From Acanthosoma haemorrhoidale (lineage: Eukaryota; Arthropoda; Insecta; Hemiptera; Acanthosomatidae): a stretch of DNA of 64,000 nt. The notes under the pieces were generated by a model, which was given only the letters and a program-made list of their open reading frames with translations, did no database searches and was not told the DNA's origin. The stretch is from assembly GCA_930367205.1 (NCBI GenBank), contig OV884011.1, positions 43,165,754-43,229,753 of the forward strand, written 5' to 3'. Within the stretch, counting starts at the first letter, position 1. Each line of letters begins with the position of its first letter. The translations under genes were made by a program, and so were the position numbers. Below are positions 34,991-45,655 of this stretch, in pieces.

Positions 34991-37900
34991 TGATTTGTAT
35001 TTCAAAAAAATAAAAAATAAAATAAAAAGTATTTTGTATCTCTTTCTAAGACAGTGGTATCGGAAAGTTTGGAAATGACAGTTTTGTTTTAATGTTACAG
35101 TTTCATATATAGTCGCTCGTAAACTTGTCACTTTTTTAGGTTTAGAATTATTTGACCCCAAGTTTTAGAATTATCATGATGAGATTCAATCCTCCAATAT
35201 GTTTTCAATAAAAATTGTGAGTAGTTTTTCGTAATCATTTAATCTCATTCATTTTCTACGTTTTGCAATTTCAATTTTATTTTATAGTTTCAGTTATATT
35301 TATTCAGTTATATTGGAAATAGTTTATGGATAACAATGGATATATTTTAGTTACCAGTTGACGTAAAGAAATTAATTGTTGGTTTTGGCTTAGTTTTCAG
35401 AAGGGAGGGAGTAAAGAAGAGACACGGACAAGGGCCGAATACCGTTAGATATTATAGCACTTGAGTAAGGAAGAGTCCTAATAATACTGATTGTCGGGGT
35501 AGACGATCTCGTAAACCTCAGGGAGCACATATATATAGTGACTTCCTCCTCCTCATCCGTGGCGGGTGCCAGGGGACCGGAGGCGTGTTGGCAGGGCATG
35601 TTGTCTCTGTCAGGGAGGAGACAGCCTCATCGGAAGGCAATAATACTTATCGCTGCCTCATATGAAGGCCTATGTTTCAAATCCCCCCAAAAAATATACT
35701 CAGTCTGTATCATTAATTAAGCAAACGACTGAAGAAAACTCAGAGATATTCAAAACGTTGACCGTACCAAGAGAGGAGGATTACGTAAAATATTAGTTTT
35801 TTTTTTAAACAAAATTTTGTATCGAGCATAAAAAAACAAAAAAACACCGATATAGGCAAAAATCAAAGATGGTTGAAAGTAAGGTTTCCATAAATACTAT
35901 TCGTCAGACCATATCAGCCACTAAAAATAAACTTTTCAACAAAGTAATTATTTTTTCCATACTTCCAGTAACCTTATTTTAAACAAAAACTAAAAAGCCA
36001 ATTAACATCTGGAATATTCCTTAAAATTTTATTGATTTTTTTTAACTGTTTAAAAAATCGTGGTATAACGCGGAAGATACATTTCCACCCTTTAGGGTTC
36101 GGCAGTGTTTGAAAAAAAAATACAGCTGGGTATTTTTCTGAGCTGAGACCAGATTAAGCTAAAAGGTAAGCTTAAAATAATTATTTTTCAATTAACTCTT
36201 GATTTTACGTTATTCGCAGTCCAGATTTATTATATATTTTTACTCTTTTTGAAGAGGCAACTGAATGGGTATAAGTTAACTACTACACCAAATAAGAACA
36301 TTCTTGTCGGGCTTAAAAAATACGACACCTAATTCAATTATAACATAATTTGCCACATTTTTTTTTTTTCAACTAGGGTTGTTTGTCATTGGAATGAATC
36401 TGCAGAATAGTCCATATTAATTATACGAATAAATCTTTATTAATAAATGCCCGGTGTATCCGACTGACACTGTCAGCAACTCACTAAAGGTATACTTAGT
36501 CGAGAAACGACAAACAACCGCAGGAAAGTTGTTAATCTTAACAGGACTGCACTATGGCCCCAAGCCAAGGCCGGCGTGGAACCAAAAGAGCATAGTAACC
36601 TCATAACCTCCATTTTTTGATATATTTCCCCTATTTGATATTACGAAAATACGTCAATTATGGTTTATTTATGGACCCCCTCTCGTCCATTTTGGACCGT
36701 TTCCCTGAAATCCTTTATGGGCGGTGCAGTAGGCGATACTTCACGAATATGGGCTCTCGTGCATACAGGAAAGGGAAGCAATTCATACGAGAATGAAGTT
36801 TCTGGGTTGCCGAGATATGGAGCAATCATCTAAGCACAGCCAAATACATCAGAAATTTTGATGGTGTTTTTAAAAATACTCCCGATTACTCTCACTATCG
36901 TTCGATTATAATATTTTGAATAAACATGTATAATATATGTTAGTGTTTATAACTGTAGAAGCTAAAATAAGGAAATTTCATGCGTTAATTAGTTCCAATA
37001 GCGGTTTTAAAATAAAAATTTCATGTTAATAATTAAACATTCAATAGAAAATTAATTAACACCATTTAACCAGTAGTAGCAGCCATAGAACCTAAGAAGG
37101 AATTGGATAAAATTTTGAACATATTGTGCCCCTATGTGGTAAGTATCTATAATAAATTATAAATACCAATTGGTAAAAAAATTGAATGTTATGATGTATA
37201 CATTTTTATTTTGTTTCACTAATGATATTATTGATGGGTCCACTCAGCCTCGAGAGGTTAAATGTGTAGCTGTTTGCAATAAGTAACGAACCCTGTTAAG
37301 AAAACAGATATTAAGGTCGATATATAACGGCCCAACTCCAACAACGCTCCACTCTTTACCAACTTTGACCCTCCCTCTTTATGAGGAGTTACTAAATGGA
37401 TTTATTTTTGTAGCATGTATTAATCTGACGGGCAATAATACAAATTTCGAACAATGATTCGAACAATTCTGCCACAGAAATAATACTTTTATCATAGCAT
37501 TATGGTCTGTTTTCAAATTTAAGTTAACAATGTTCGCATGAACAGCATATAAGACATCTTTAAATAGAAATATGTACCGAGATCTTATGAGAGCCTTTTG
37601 TTTTTCTAATAATATAGCCATAAAGGTTCATTGGCCACAGGAGGAAAGCGTTCGTTAGGTTGAAAGATAAAAAGCACTTTCCATAAAATTAATAACACAA
37701 AAAAACGGCAATGGTCTATAGCTGAAGAAAGCAGCCTTCTAATAATGAAGCAGAGGGGAAAAGGTGTTAAAGGATGAGCAGGAACTAGGAGACAATAGGC
37801 AATGAGCCAATTTCTAAAATTCTTTAATGTAATTCGGCCACGGGTGTAAGAAATCTTGCTATCATAGGCTCTCATGGAAGGTTTCGGTCGGAACACCTGA

Positions 37901-39956
37901 AGATTTAAAGTGACTTGCCCCGAAACAGTTGTACTAAGTGCAATAGACCTTCTGACTAGGTCGCTCTATGTCGAACGACAACTAAACTGAAAAAAAAGTA
38001 CCTAACATCTATCTTTTAGCGGTCCATCCTTTGGAAACATCTCCAGTGCGATCTTTTTCTTTACAAACAACACTGATTTTTTTTTTTTTTTTAATTTTTG
38101 AGTCCTCGTTTGATGTTATCAGCATTATATCCAATATTAACAATCATTGTTAGGGGATTGCATCCCCACTGTTTTAATAATTGTTTTGCTATTTTTAGTT
38201 CAGTGTCCTTCTAACAACACTAGCCCATGTTGAATAACATCCATGCCAATGTCTAACCTGTTTTTAAAAAGTCTCGACTATTCTCTGAAATTTTTTTTTA
38301 AAAAATACGCAACAAGGTGACATTGATTATTGTTCGACAAGAGAAAGCCTAGATGAAAGTGCACCTGACCCGACATGGGAGTCTAGTGTTCGAATTTCGA
38401 TCCTATTACTATCTTTTTTCTGATGTCAAATAATTATTAAAACAGTTTCATTTATCGTACTGTAAAACACATGAATAGAAATAAAAATAATCGAAAATGT
38501 TTCAAATTATCAACATCCGTTGATATGATTTAAAAACGGGTGATAGGACAAATTCGAAAACCAACGTTCTCATCTTGAACACTTCCCGGACGCTTCAAAA
38601 AAACCAACAATCGTGATACCGCCTATACCACACGCTTATCGCGTATGTGAATTACATGACAATTTCCTGCAATGATATCCGGTTTTTATCTGTTTAATAT
38701 TGGTAGTAGAATAATAGAGTTTTGGTAGGACGGAGGAAGGGAGACCGCAATATAGTCCCTTTTAAGAAAAAAAACTAAATAACTAGAAATAGGTCGTGAG
38801 CGTACTACACCCAATTGGTTACGAGTATTAGATGCAGGCTTTGGCAATCTTTAGCAAGCCACCACCCTCCTCTCTGAGCGGGTGAAACCCGAGGAAATGG
38901 GTCAGAGTTTTCACTCCTTTAGTCAGCACCCAGAGGGATGTCTGGGCATCTTGTGAACATTAATGTACATCATACATGACGAAGCTGATCTAGGTTTAGC
39001 CAAGAATAAGCCCCTTTGGGACTGTGAAGGGGTTCCCTCAAGATCCGCAACGTTCTGTTCTTGAAGGAGTGTATTGAACTCAAAATTTAAAAAAAATGAT
39101 TCAGCCTATGCAAATGAGAGTGATCTCACACTGATTCGGTATTTAGAGACTTTTCAGAATGATCTTATCCTATAAGTATAGCCATCAATCATTGGGGAAG
39201 GGTACGCGAGAAAAAAACGAATCCGACTCAACGAAGTACGCCTACTAGAGCGGCGACCCAAGTCATCGGAATTAATTACACTTTGTTGGTTAAATTTTAA
39301 TTTGTTCTTTATTTAATTTATTGTTGTGAAAACTGGACAGGAATGACTTTAGGTGTTTGGTTGGATAAATGTAACTTACTGAAATCAGCATGGTTTGGAG
39401 TAGTTACCATCATTTTGTTATCAATGCATGAAAAAACTGCTACGTGAAAAAATGAAATGGAAGATCGAATTCTATATGTATCATACTACGTGGGAAATGT
39501 ACTAAGCACATGTACATTATGGAACAAGCACACATGGACGGAAAGAGTTTACTGTCATAGACCAATGGAAATGAAGGCGAGAGGACGTCCAATGCATTAA
39601 CGATGTCTCTAACGAAGAAATGGAGACCATTTTTTAGAAGTCTGTAGAGAATGTAAAAAATTCATGAATGATTGTGGCGTTACTATTATTCGATTATTAG
39701 GGTCATCCCCATTTCTAATAAAACCTTTGATGAGTAATTTGATTAGGCCTTATTAAATTGTTACATTTATTCAAATATAGAAGAGAACATTCCCAACGCA
39801 CACTTTTACAATACACTAAAATGAAAAAATTTCACTCTGTTAGTGTTTCACATTTTCACTTAAATAATTTTCATATTTTATTTTGTTTTAATTTAATTAA
39901 ATTCACGAATGACAATTATTTTAATTAGTTTCACTAATTTAATTATTGCGTTATTA
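34991..39956. other. AT-rich sequence without a recognisable gene
   Basis: Frames at 35390-35599 (minus) and 35538-35720 (plus) overlap in a GC-richer patch (35390-35680) that matches nothing I know. The minus strand near 36425-36600 carries AATAAAG preceded by a GC-richer stretch, like a retroelement 3' end, but no second copy exists here. Minus frames 37379-37621 and 37606-37896 lack motifs. A poly-T run is at 38078-38092. A SINE-like head at 38345-38410 is listed separately. Confidence 0.4.
38345..38410 (+). repeat. Possible tRNA-derived SINE head
   Basis: Plus strand agcctagatgaaagtgcacc resembles an A-box region. Next comes tgacccgacatgggagtcta (anticodon arm and variable loop) and then gtgttcgaatttcg, a good B-box (GTTCGAAT). 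Acceptor stem pairing is absent, so a SINE or tRNA fossil is likelier than a functional tRNA. Confidence 0.4.
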
Positions 39957-40735
39957 GCTTTTGACAGGGTTTGGCACGCAGGTTTGCTTTACAAGCTCAA
40001 AACATATTTACCACAGACCCTTTTCTAATGCTACAGTCCTACCTGTCAAACCGCTTCTTCCAAGCCGCTGTGGCTTAGAATATTCTAACTACTATCCCAT
40101 AAAAGCAGGAGTACCGCAGGGCAGTGTCCTGGGTCCCATCGTTTATAACCTATATACCGCTGATGTCCCCTCTACTCCCAATACCTTCTTGGCCACATTT
40201 GCAGAAGACACTGTAGTCTTGTCATCCCACCCAGACCCCGATATAGCATCCCATAACCTTCAAAACCACTTTGATGAGATCGAGTATTGGTCCACCCAAT
40301 GGAGGATCAAAGTTGATGAAGCAAAATGTTCCAACATTACCTTCACCCTCTGCCGTAAGTCTTGTCCACTAGTTTATTTTGATTCCATTCCTCTCCCTGT
40401 ATCCGTGATAGTACGGCACTAGGTAGAACTAAACAGACGCTTTGGACTATCATAGGACTAGTACAGACTACATCAAAGGACATCCCATCTCTCACTAGAA
40501 AATAAATTACTAATCTACAAAGTTATACCTAAGCCAATTTGGACATACGGAATAGAGCTATGAGGGGCAGCAAACAAACTCAAACATCTAGCGTATCCAA
40601 TCCTTTCAATCAAACGCCCTGAGAACAATAGCAAATACCCCTTATTACGTCAGCAACAAAACCCTTCATAACGATCTTACTATACCTTACATTCTTGAAC
40701 TCATCCCTTCTAAGTTCATGAATCCAACCACCCTA
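39957..40735 (+). pseudogene. Jockey-clade reverse transcriptase fragment (family A)
   Basis: Reverse transcriptase of a non-LTR retrotransposon, lacking endonuclease and RT N-terminus. In order: AFDRVWH...LLYKLK (RT block with the first catalytic Asp, about 39957-40005), a frameshift, KAGVPQGSVLGPIVYNLYTA (about 40105-40165), then ATFAEDTVVL (about 40195-40225), WSTQWRIKVDEAK (about 40288-40326) and SCPLVYFDSIPL (about 40360-40395). The catalytic motif in this clade is F/YADD; here it reads FAED, with the first Asp changed to Glu. The frame stops at 40420, and the downstream connection domain is scattered over several frames up to the NPTTL text at about 40725. Non-functional. Confidence 0.9.
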
Positions 40736-41135
40736 CTCCCGTAGCACAGTCATTACACTGCACCACTCATCCCTATATTCCTCCTCGGAGGCTAAAACGA
40801 CAGTGACTTCGTGACCTGCTATAAATACGTCACAGTGGGAGTCCTGGCAATTGCCAGTTTTTCCAATCATGTCCTGAGCGTATGTGGCTCTCGCGCTCTT
40901 CGTCAGCCTCCACTAGCTCGTGGTCCGCTGACACGGCTGACGGATGAGCATGGGGGACTTCCCAAGACTCCGATTCGTCTTTCGCATGCGAGGGAGGTGA
41001 CAACCATGTGGATCTGGGAGTTCTTTGGACTGTGATTGAGCGAGTGAATGAAAATTTTAAATATGGTAAAACTGAAAACATCTACCACAATTACTTATTG
41101 TTTGATAAGACAGATTGTAATTTATTCTCAATAAA
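39957..41135 (+). mobile_element. Jockey-clade LINE family A, RT palm to 3' end
   Basis: The longest family A copy. It starts abruptly within RT at gcttttgacagggtttggca (the AFDRVWH motif) and runs through the palm and thumb, the C-terminal region, then about 420 bp of 3' UTR, ending ggcagattgtaa-type tail and caataaa at about 41135. AT-rich DNA lies directly upstream, so the insertion is 5'-truncated. It provides the orientation for all other family A pieces. Confidence 0.9.
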
Positions 41136-42291
41136 AAAGTGTTTTGAGAATTGATGTCAGGCAACTCCTACTCCCCTCCGGACAGACATAAGACAGTTTT
41201 TTAGAATTAACAATTTTGAGGAATCGAACATGTTCGAAAACCCTGTGAGTAAAAGCACGCTTAAAAAATCTTGTGAATTAAGATAGCTACTATTGGCCGA
41301 CTGGATTGTAAGAAAGAACAGACTGGACAAACACATCGGGGGTTATCGACCGGATAACAAAACATGGAAGTAGGGCAGTAAAAGTGTCCCGGAGCTGGAA
41401 GCGATTTGGCGGGTTACGACTCCCAGTGCTGGCTAGATAAGGGATAGTATAACTCTAAGGCTGTTTTCGGCCTATAATAGTTGGCTCCAGACCATATCGA
41501 AGGGCGAATCTCCCGACAACGTCTACGGCCAAAGTGCCAGCCCTCATCAGTCTTTAGGGTCTTTAAGGGTGGCATAGATGTTCTCAGAAGGGTAGAATGT
41601 ATCTGCCAACAGGAACAGTACGATACTTCGCAATATACGTTACGAAATAGTACCTTTTGACCCACAGATACAATCTGCAATAGACTTATTAATGCCCTAG
41701 CAACAATATGCCGATATTTCATTTTAAGTTGAAGGTAAAGCCAAATATTGATAAATATGAAGCTATTATGTTCACTAAGCAATGGATAAGGATATTGTAA
41801 ACATGGTAAGATATCATGGTAAATAATGCACTCGTTCGTTCGTCTCCTGTCATTAAATCTCTAGGAATTTATTTAGACATTCACCGCGCTTGTTAAATAC
41901 TGTTAAATAATATAAGAGGGAAATTCTCCAAAATTTTCCACTCTTAGGGCCACCGATGTTCCTTATCTTTTTGTAATAAATTGTGTGTAATTGTCCTTTA
42001 CAAAAATCCAGTCTTTCCTGGAGTTCATCCTGTTATTCAAAACTATTTGCGAAATTTCAGATAACTAAAAAGTAGTTCTTAAAATTGGTACTGAGTCCGC
42101 TTGATACACAAAAATCAGTTCATTACACAATACTGTGAGCATACCACTTATAAGTGATTTTATAACAGAAATGAAACTTTTTTGTTTGTTGTCAAGGGAG
42201 AAATTTGACTTATCAATAGTATTTCAGCTGAATCTATATCATTTTTATACATTTATTTTAGTTATGATAGTTTGAGAAAAGTATTTATTTA
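41136..42291. other. Unassigned stretch with a possible Penelope-like fragment
   Basis: The minus frame 41414-41782 (122 codons) is the longest here. Its C-terminal half (GWHFGRRRCREIRPSIW) lies over the hammerhead-like motif at 41511-41552 and is more likely a reading of a repeat than a gene. The stretch 41280-41620 is GC-richer than its flanks. The rest is AT-rich without motif. Confidence 0.4.
41511..41552 (-). other. Eroded hammerhead-ribozyme-like core
   Basis: Minus strand has an intact first box, CTGATGAG. Then ggct and ggcc can pair as stem II across ggcacttt, followed by gtagacg where GAAACG is expected. One or two substitutions in the second box should abolish activity. Layout matches the cores at 9168 and 15538 and the conserved elements of type I hammerheads in Penelope-like elements; the flanking sequence is unrelated to those two copies, so it would be a different element. 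Confidence 0.35.
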
Positions 42292-42582
42292 TTTTTTTTT
42301 CTTTTATAGCCCCTTTAAATTTACAGATAATTATATATAATTATAGATCCTCAGGCGAATCTAAAAATTATTTTTGTATTTCCTGTAGCATCGCTACATT
42401 ATATACAGGTTTTGTTATTTTATAAAAATTATATAATGAATAAACAAGTATTATATAATGATTTACATTATACTTCAATTGTTTGAAAAGACTCTATAAG
42501 GTGATGGGGCTCACCTTTTTGATCAACCTTAAAACTAACTTACATACTAATTCTTAACCTAATTTTTACCCGACGGCCATCG
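42292..42582 (-). mobile_element. Poly-A-tailed retroelement 3' end (family P, copy 3)
   Basis: Reverse-orientation copy of 7781-8098 with the same landmarks (ctttttgatcaaccttaaaa, acaggttttgttattt, acttacagataattatat-type end) and a T9 run at 42292-42300 as the remains of the poly-A tail. It extends about 80 bases further toward the 5' side than copy 2, ending near ccatcgatg at about 42580. Small internal deletions. Confidence 0.85.
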
Positions 42583-43734
42583 ATGCGGGAGGGGTGGTGG
42601 GGTCATAGTGTTAAACACTAGGGAGTCTTACTACTGTAAGACTGTCACTTTCATTTTATATAATTTTGCTTATAAAATTCTTTCCTGTCTATCTAACTTA
42701 ATATCATTTTAAATGGATAATAAAATAGAAATAGAAAAATAATAGAATAATAAAATTAAGGAAGTAAACTGGGATGGAACCATGTCTAGAATTACTTACT
42801 GCTTACTAGGATTTCTTAAATGTATCGATTCGTTAAATAAGAATCGGTTGTTGAAATTCACCAATGGTTAAAACCAATTAAAATATGTAGCTAAAATATT
42901 ATCTAATCGAAATAAAATTGATCGAAGGCTCAAGAAGTTCTTCCACCGATTAAAATTAACAATAAAAAGAGTGAAAACCGGAAGCAATACTATTCACTAA
43001 ACGTAGGCCCAATTTAATCCTGAAACAGTGAACGTAAATAATCACTAACTGTTCATTGTTTATCCGTAATTTCCGAAAAAGGCTTAACCTTAGATAAATT
43101 CTATTAAAGGCAAGGCTGCCATTTCATTGCTGTTTTCATTCCTTTGCAGGACAGCCGCCAATAAAATAAAGCGATATGGCTTATGAAATGCTTGTCAGAC
43201 CTCTACTATCATTAGCCTATGCATCGCGATCCTGGAGTACGACCTGTACTTGTACTTCCTTAAGCTGCAGAGAACAGAGATTACATTTCTAAGAACTATG
43301 ACAGATTCACCTAGGCTCCTTCTCCCGACTACATGATACCACTGACATTGACTATATTTATAACGTAGTAAAAGAAAGTACAGGTTTCTTAAAAATTGTA
43401 AGTGTAGCAATAATAATTTAGTAAAAAGTGTCTAATTAGTGAAAACAGTCTTTTAGTTGTGGTTGTTTTGTTTCTGTTTTCCTGCATATAAATAAGTTTA
43501 TATTTTAGTTTAATATACGTATTAATGGTATTTTCGATTTAGTTTAGAGCCGCTCTGACGTCTGGCAACTGTACACCTGGTAACAGCACATGTCATGGAG
43601 CCCACGTAGGTAAAATAAAATAAATAAATATATAAATAATACACATAAAAAACGTATTAAAACGCCTTCAAAGAATTTGACTATTATTGGCTCCCAAAAC
43701 TTTATTAATCGTAATATCAAATACCCATCACTAA
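42583..43734. other. AT-rich sequence without a recognisable gene
   Basis: Only a minus frame at 43195-43410 without motifs. No repeat partner seen. Confidence 0.4.
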
Positions 43735-43820
43735 ATTCGCATGACTGTTCCGGGATCGAACCAGGTATTTATTATTTGAGAGCTGAGAGGCGAAAATACT
43801 CTTAACAACTAAGACGTGAG
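43735..43820 (-). repeat. tRNA-derived SINE head or tRNA fossil
   Basis: Minus strand reads cttagttgttaagagtattt (A-box region), cgcctctcagctctcaaa (anticodon arm-like) and tacctggttcgatcccgga, an almost perfect B-box (GGTTCGATCC). The acceptor and D stems do not close, so it is not a credible functional tRNA. Confidence 0.6.
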
Positions 43821-44204
43821 GTATATTATCTACTAAAATACAGAGGTTATTTCAGGACAGCTTGCACGTGTCCATTTGAGTTGTTACCAGCTGCTGATAG
43901 CACAGAAACGAAATTATATTTTCCTGAATTCATCATCCTTCAACATTTTTTGTTTACTCAACTACAGCTAACCTAGAGTTATACACAACCCCTGGGCTCC
44001 GTCCACTCATATATAATGCAAACGTCAAAACGAATTAAACCAAAATCCCTTAAAATTGTTGTAAAAGGAAGGAAAAAAAACCTCTGGAAAGGATGTTGGA
44101 CTAGTCATCAAATTATTGTTGCAAACAATAGAAAGTACAGTTAACAAAAAAATAGCTAATACATGGATCGGTAGCTAACCGACGAAGATCATTTCTCAAT
44201 GCAA
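43821..44204. other. AT-rich spacer
   Basis: Nothing recognised between the SINE-like head and the MITE. Confidence 0.4.
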
Positions 44205-44514
44205 TAGGACCTCGCTAGTCCGACCATTTTGTGGCCCCCGTTAGACAATGGACTCAATATTCTCGGAACCCCGGGCGACCGATGAGATCTCCGAAAATGT
44301 TATTCAATTTTTAAACCCTATCCTATCCTTTCAGACGCAATTCTCCAGTTTTATTTGGAACTTGGTATTGCAAAGTTCAATAACTACATATAAGCTCCTA
44401 ATAAGACTTTCAGTAAAAAAAAATGTGTAAAACACGTATTTGTCTCATCTCCAGTCAATCCGACCTTTGAGTCGTTCAAATGGTCCCCATGAAGGTCGGA
44501 TCAGCGAGGTACTA
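44205..44514. mobile_element. ~306-bp MITE with TA-flanked inverted ends
   Basis: Left end 44207-44226 reads ggacctcgctagtccgacc. The reverse complement of the right end (44512 downward) reads gtacctcgctgatccgacct, matching at 16 of the first 19 bases. A TA dinucleotide flanks each side (44205-44206, 44513-44514), as expected for Tc1/mariner/pogo-type transposition. Termini of the form ACCTCGCTNNTCCG are common in pogo/Tigger-like elements. The interior has only a 60-codon frame without transposase motifs, so it is non-autonomous. Confidence 0.65.
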
Positions 44515-45129
44515 CGTACAATTGCGTAGTCAACAGTGAAACCTAAGCCTTGGGGCATGAAAATTGAATATCCGTTAGTTTATGTAGTGGAAACTTAGTG
44601 AAGTTTTGTAACTTTCCCACACAGACGGAGCCCAAACAGGTAGTCTTCACTAACGGTAACAATGACCATTGGACAGTTGAAGTGGCCACCCACCACCCGT
44701 CTACATTGCGGTACCGTTTACTCTGCCTAGTGATTGACCGTTAACAAACCACTTAGTGTAAGTGAAAGACGGAAAATAGCAGTAAGTTTTAGGGTTCCGG
44801 GTTAATTCATTCTCGGTCCTTGGAGAACCTGGGACCTCTTGTACTAGTACCCAGGTTTCACTGGCGAACGTTAAAAAGAAAGATGGTCTTCCTTTGCATT
44901 GGTAAGTTCTGAGACAAATGCAATGTTAAAACGAACCTTTTTACTGCGTATGTGATATGGTTAATTGTGCGACTTTTGGTTTCTGTGTCGGGAATTAATA
45001 AACGTACTCTACGATGATAAAAATAATAAAGCAAACATCTAAAATATTGAGATAAATCAAACCTACTGAAATGTTCACGAACGGCAACAACCACCTCGGA
45101 TTTAGACCTTTGGCCTTTTAAACTGTATT
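44515..45129. other. Sequence without a recognisable gene
   Basis: Slightly less AT-rich than average at 44600-44850. Minus frame 44858-45094 shows no motif. Confidence 0.4.
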
Positions 45130-45655
45130 TTGAGTCTTTTTTTTTCCCTTATCGCGTTGAAAAAATTCATAGCATCAGATTCAGAGAAATACGTGCCACT
45201 TTTTTCACCTTTAATACTTTCAGAGATCAGGCATACTAACATCAGACACATTAGACCAGTTTTGTAGCCAATATAGCAGAATAAACGATTTAATAAATAC
45301 GATCGCTCTGTAAAGCCCACGCTATGTAAAAATCCCACACCCAATTAACGGAATAGTAAATCATAATAGTCAACACAAGTTCATTTCCCAAATGAGGCGA
45401 TTGTGAAAATCCCTCAAGCAAACATATGAGTCAAAAGCTTCTTTGTCGTCGTGCCCATATTAATGAAAAAACCTCAGAACCGGTCACACCAGACGTCATC
45501 GACAGCTTTGTCATTATCTAAGAAAGCTAGATTTCACAACAACAATGACAATTTGTGATGATCTTGTATCATTTATATAAATATGGGTACATTCAGAGCA
45601 TATGAAGTGTGCCAACGTCATGGATAAGTTACGAAATATCAGGAAACACTTGGCG
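45130..45655 (-). repeat. Unknown dispersed repeat, copy 2 (inverted partner at 33.7-34.3 kb)
   Basis: Matches 33740-34330 in reverse orientation over its length with moderate divergence and several indels. An 80-codon minus frame (45102-45344) covers the part where both copies share a frame; it includes a hydrophobic stretch (GLMCLMLVCLI) followed by SESIKGEKSGTYFSES. A membrane-protein exon, possibly chemoreceptor-like, or a transposon product are both possible. No start codon context, splice sites or domain could be fixed. Confidence 0.55.

Noticed and set aside
36425..36600. LTR-like end with AATAAAG on minus
   Set aside because: No second copy or primer-binding site, and no LTR retrotransposon protein motif in the window.
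40830..41081. Minus-strand frame as a gene
   Set aside because: It is antisense to the family A 3' UTR; RT and tail fix the element on plus.
41414..41782. 122-codon minus frame as a gene
   Set aside because: Its C-terminal part lies over a repeat-like segment with a ribozyme-like core; no domain, start context or splice sites seen.
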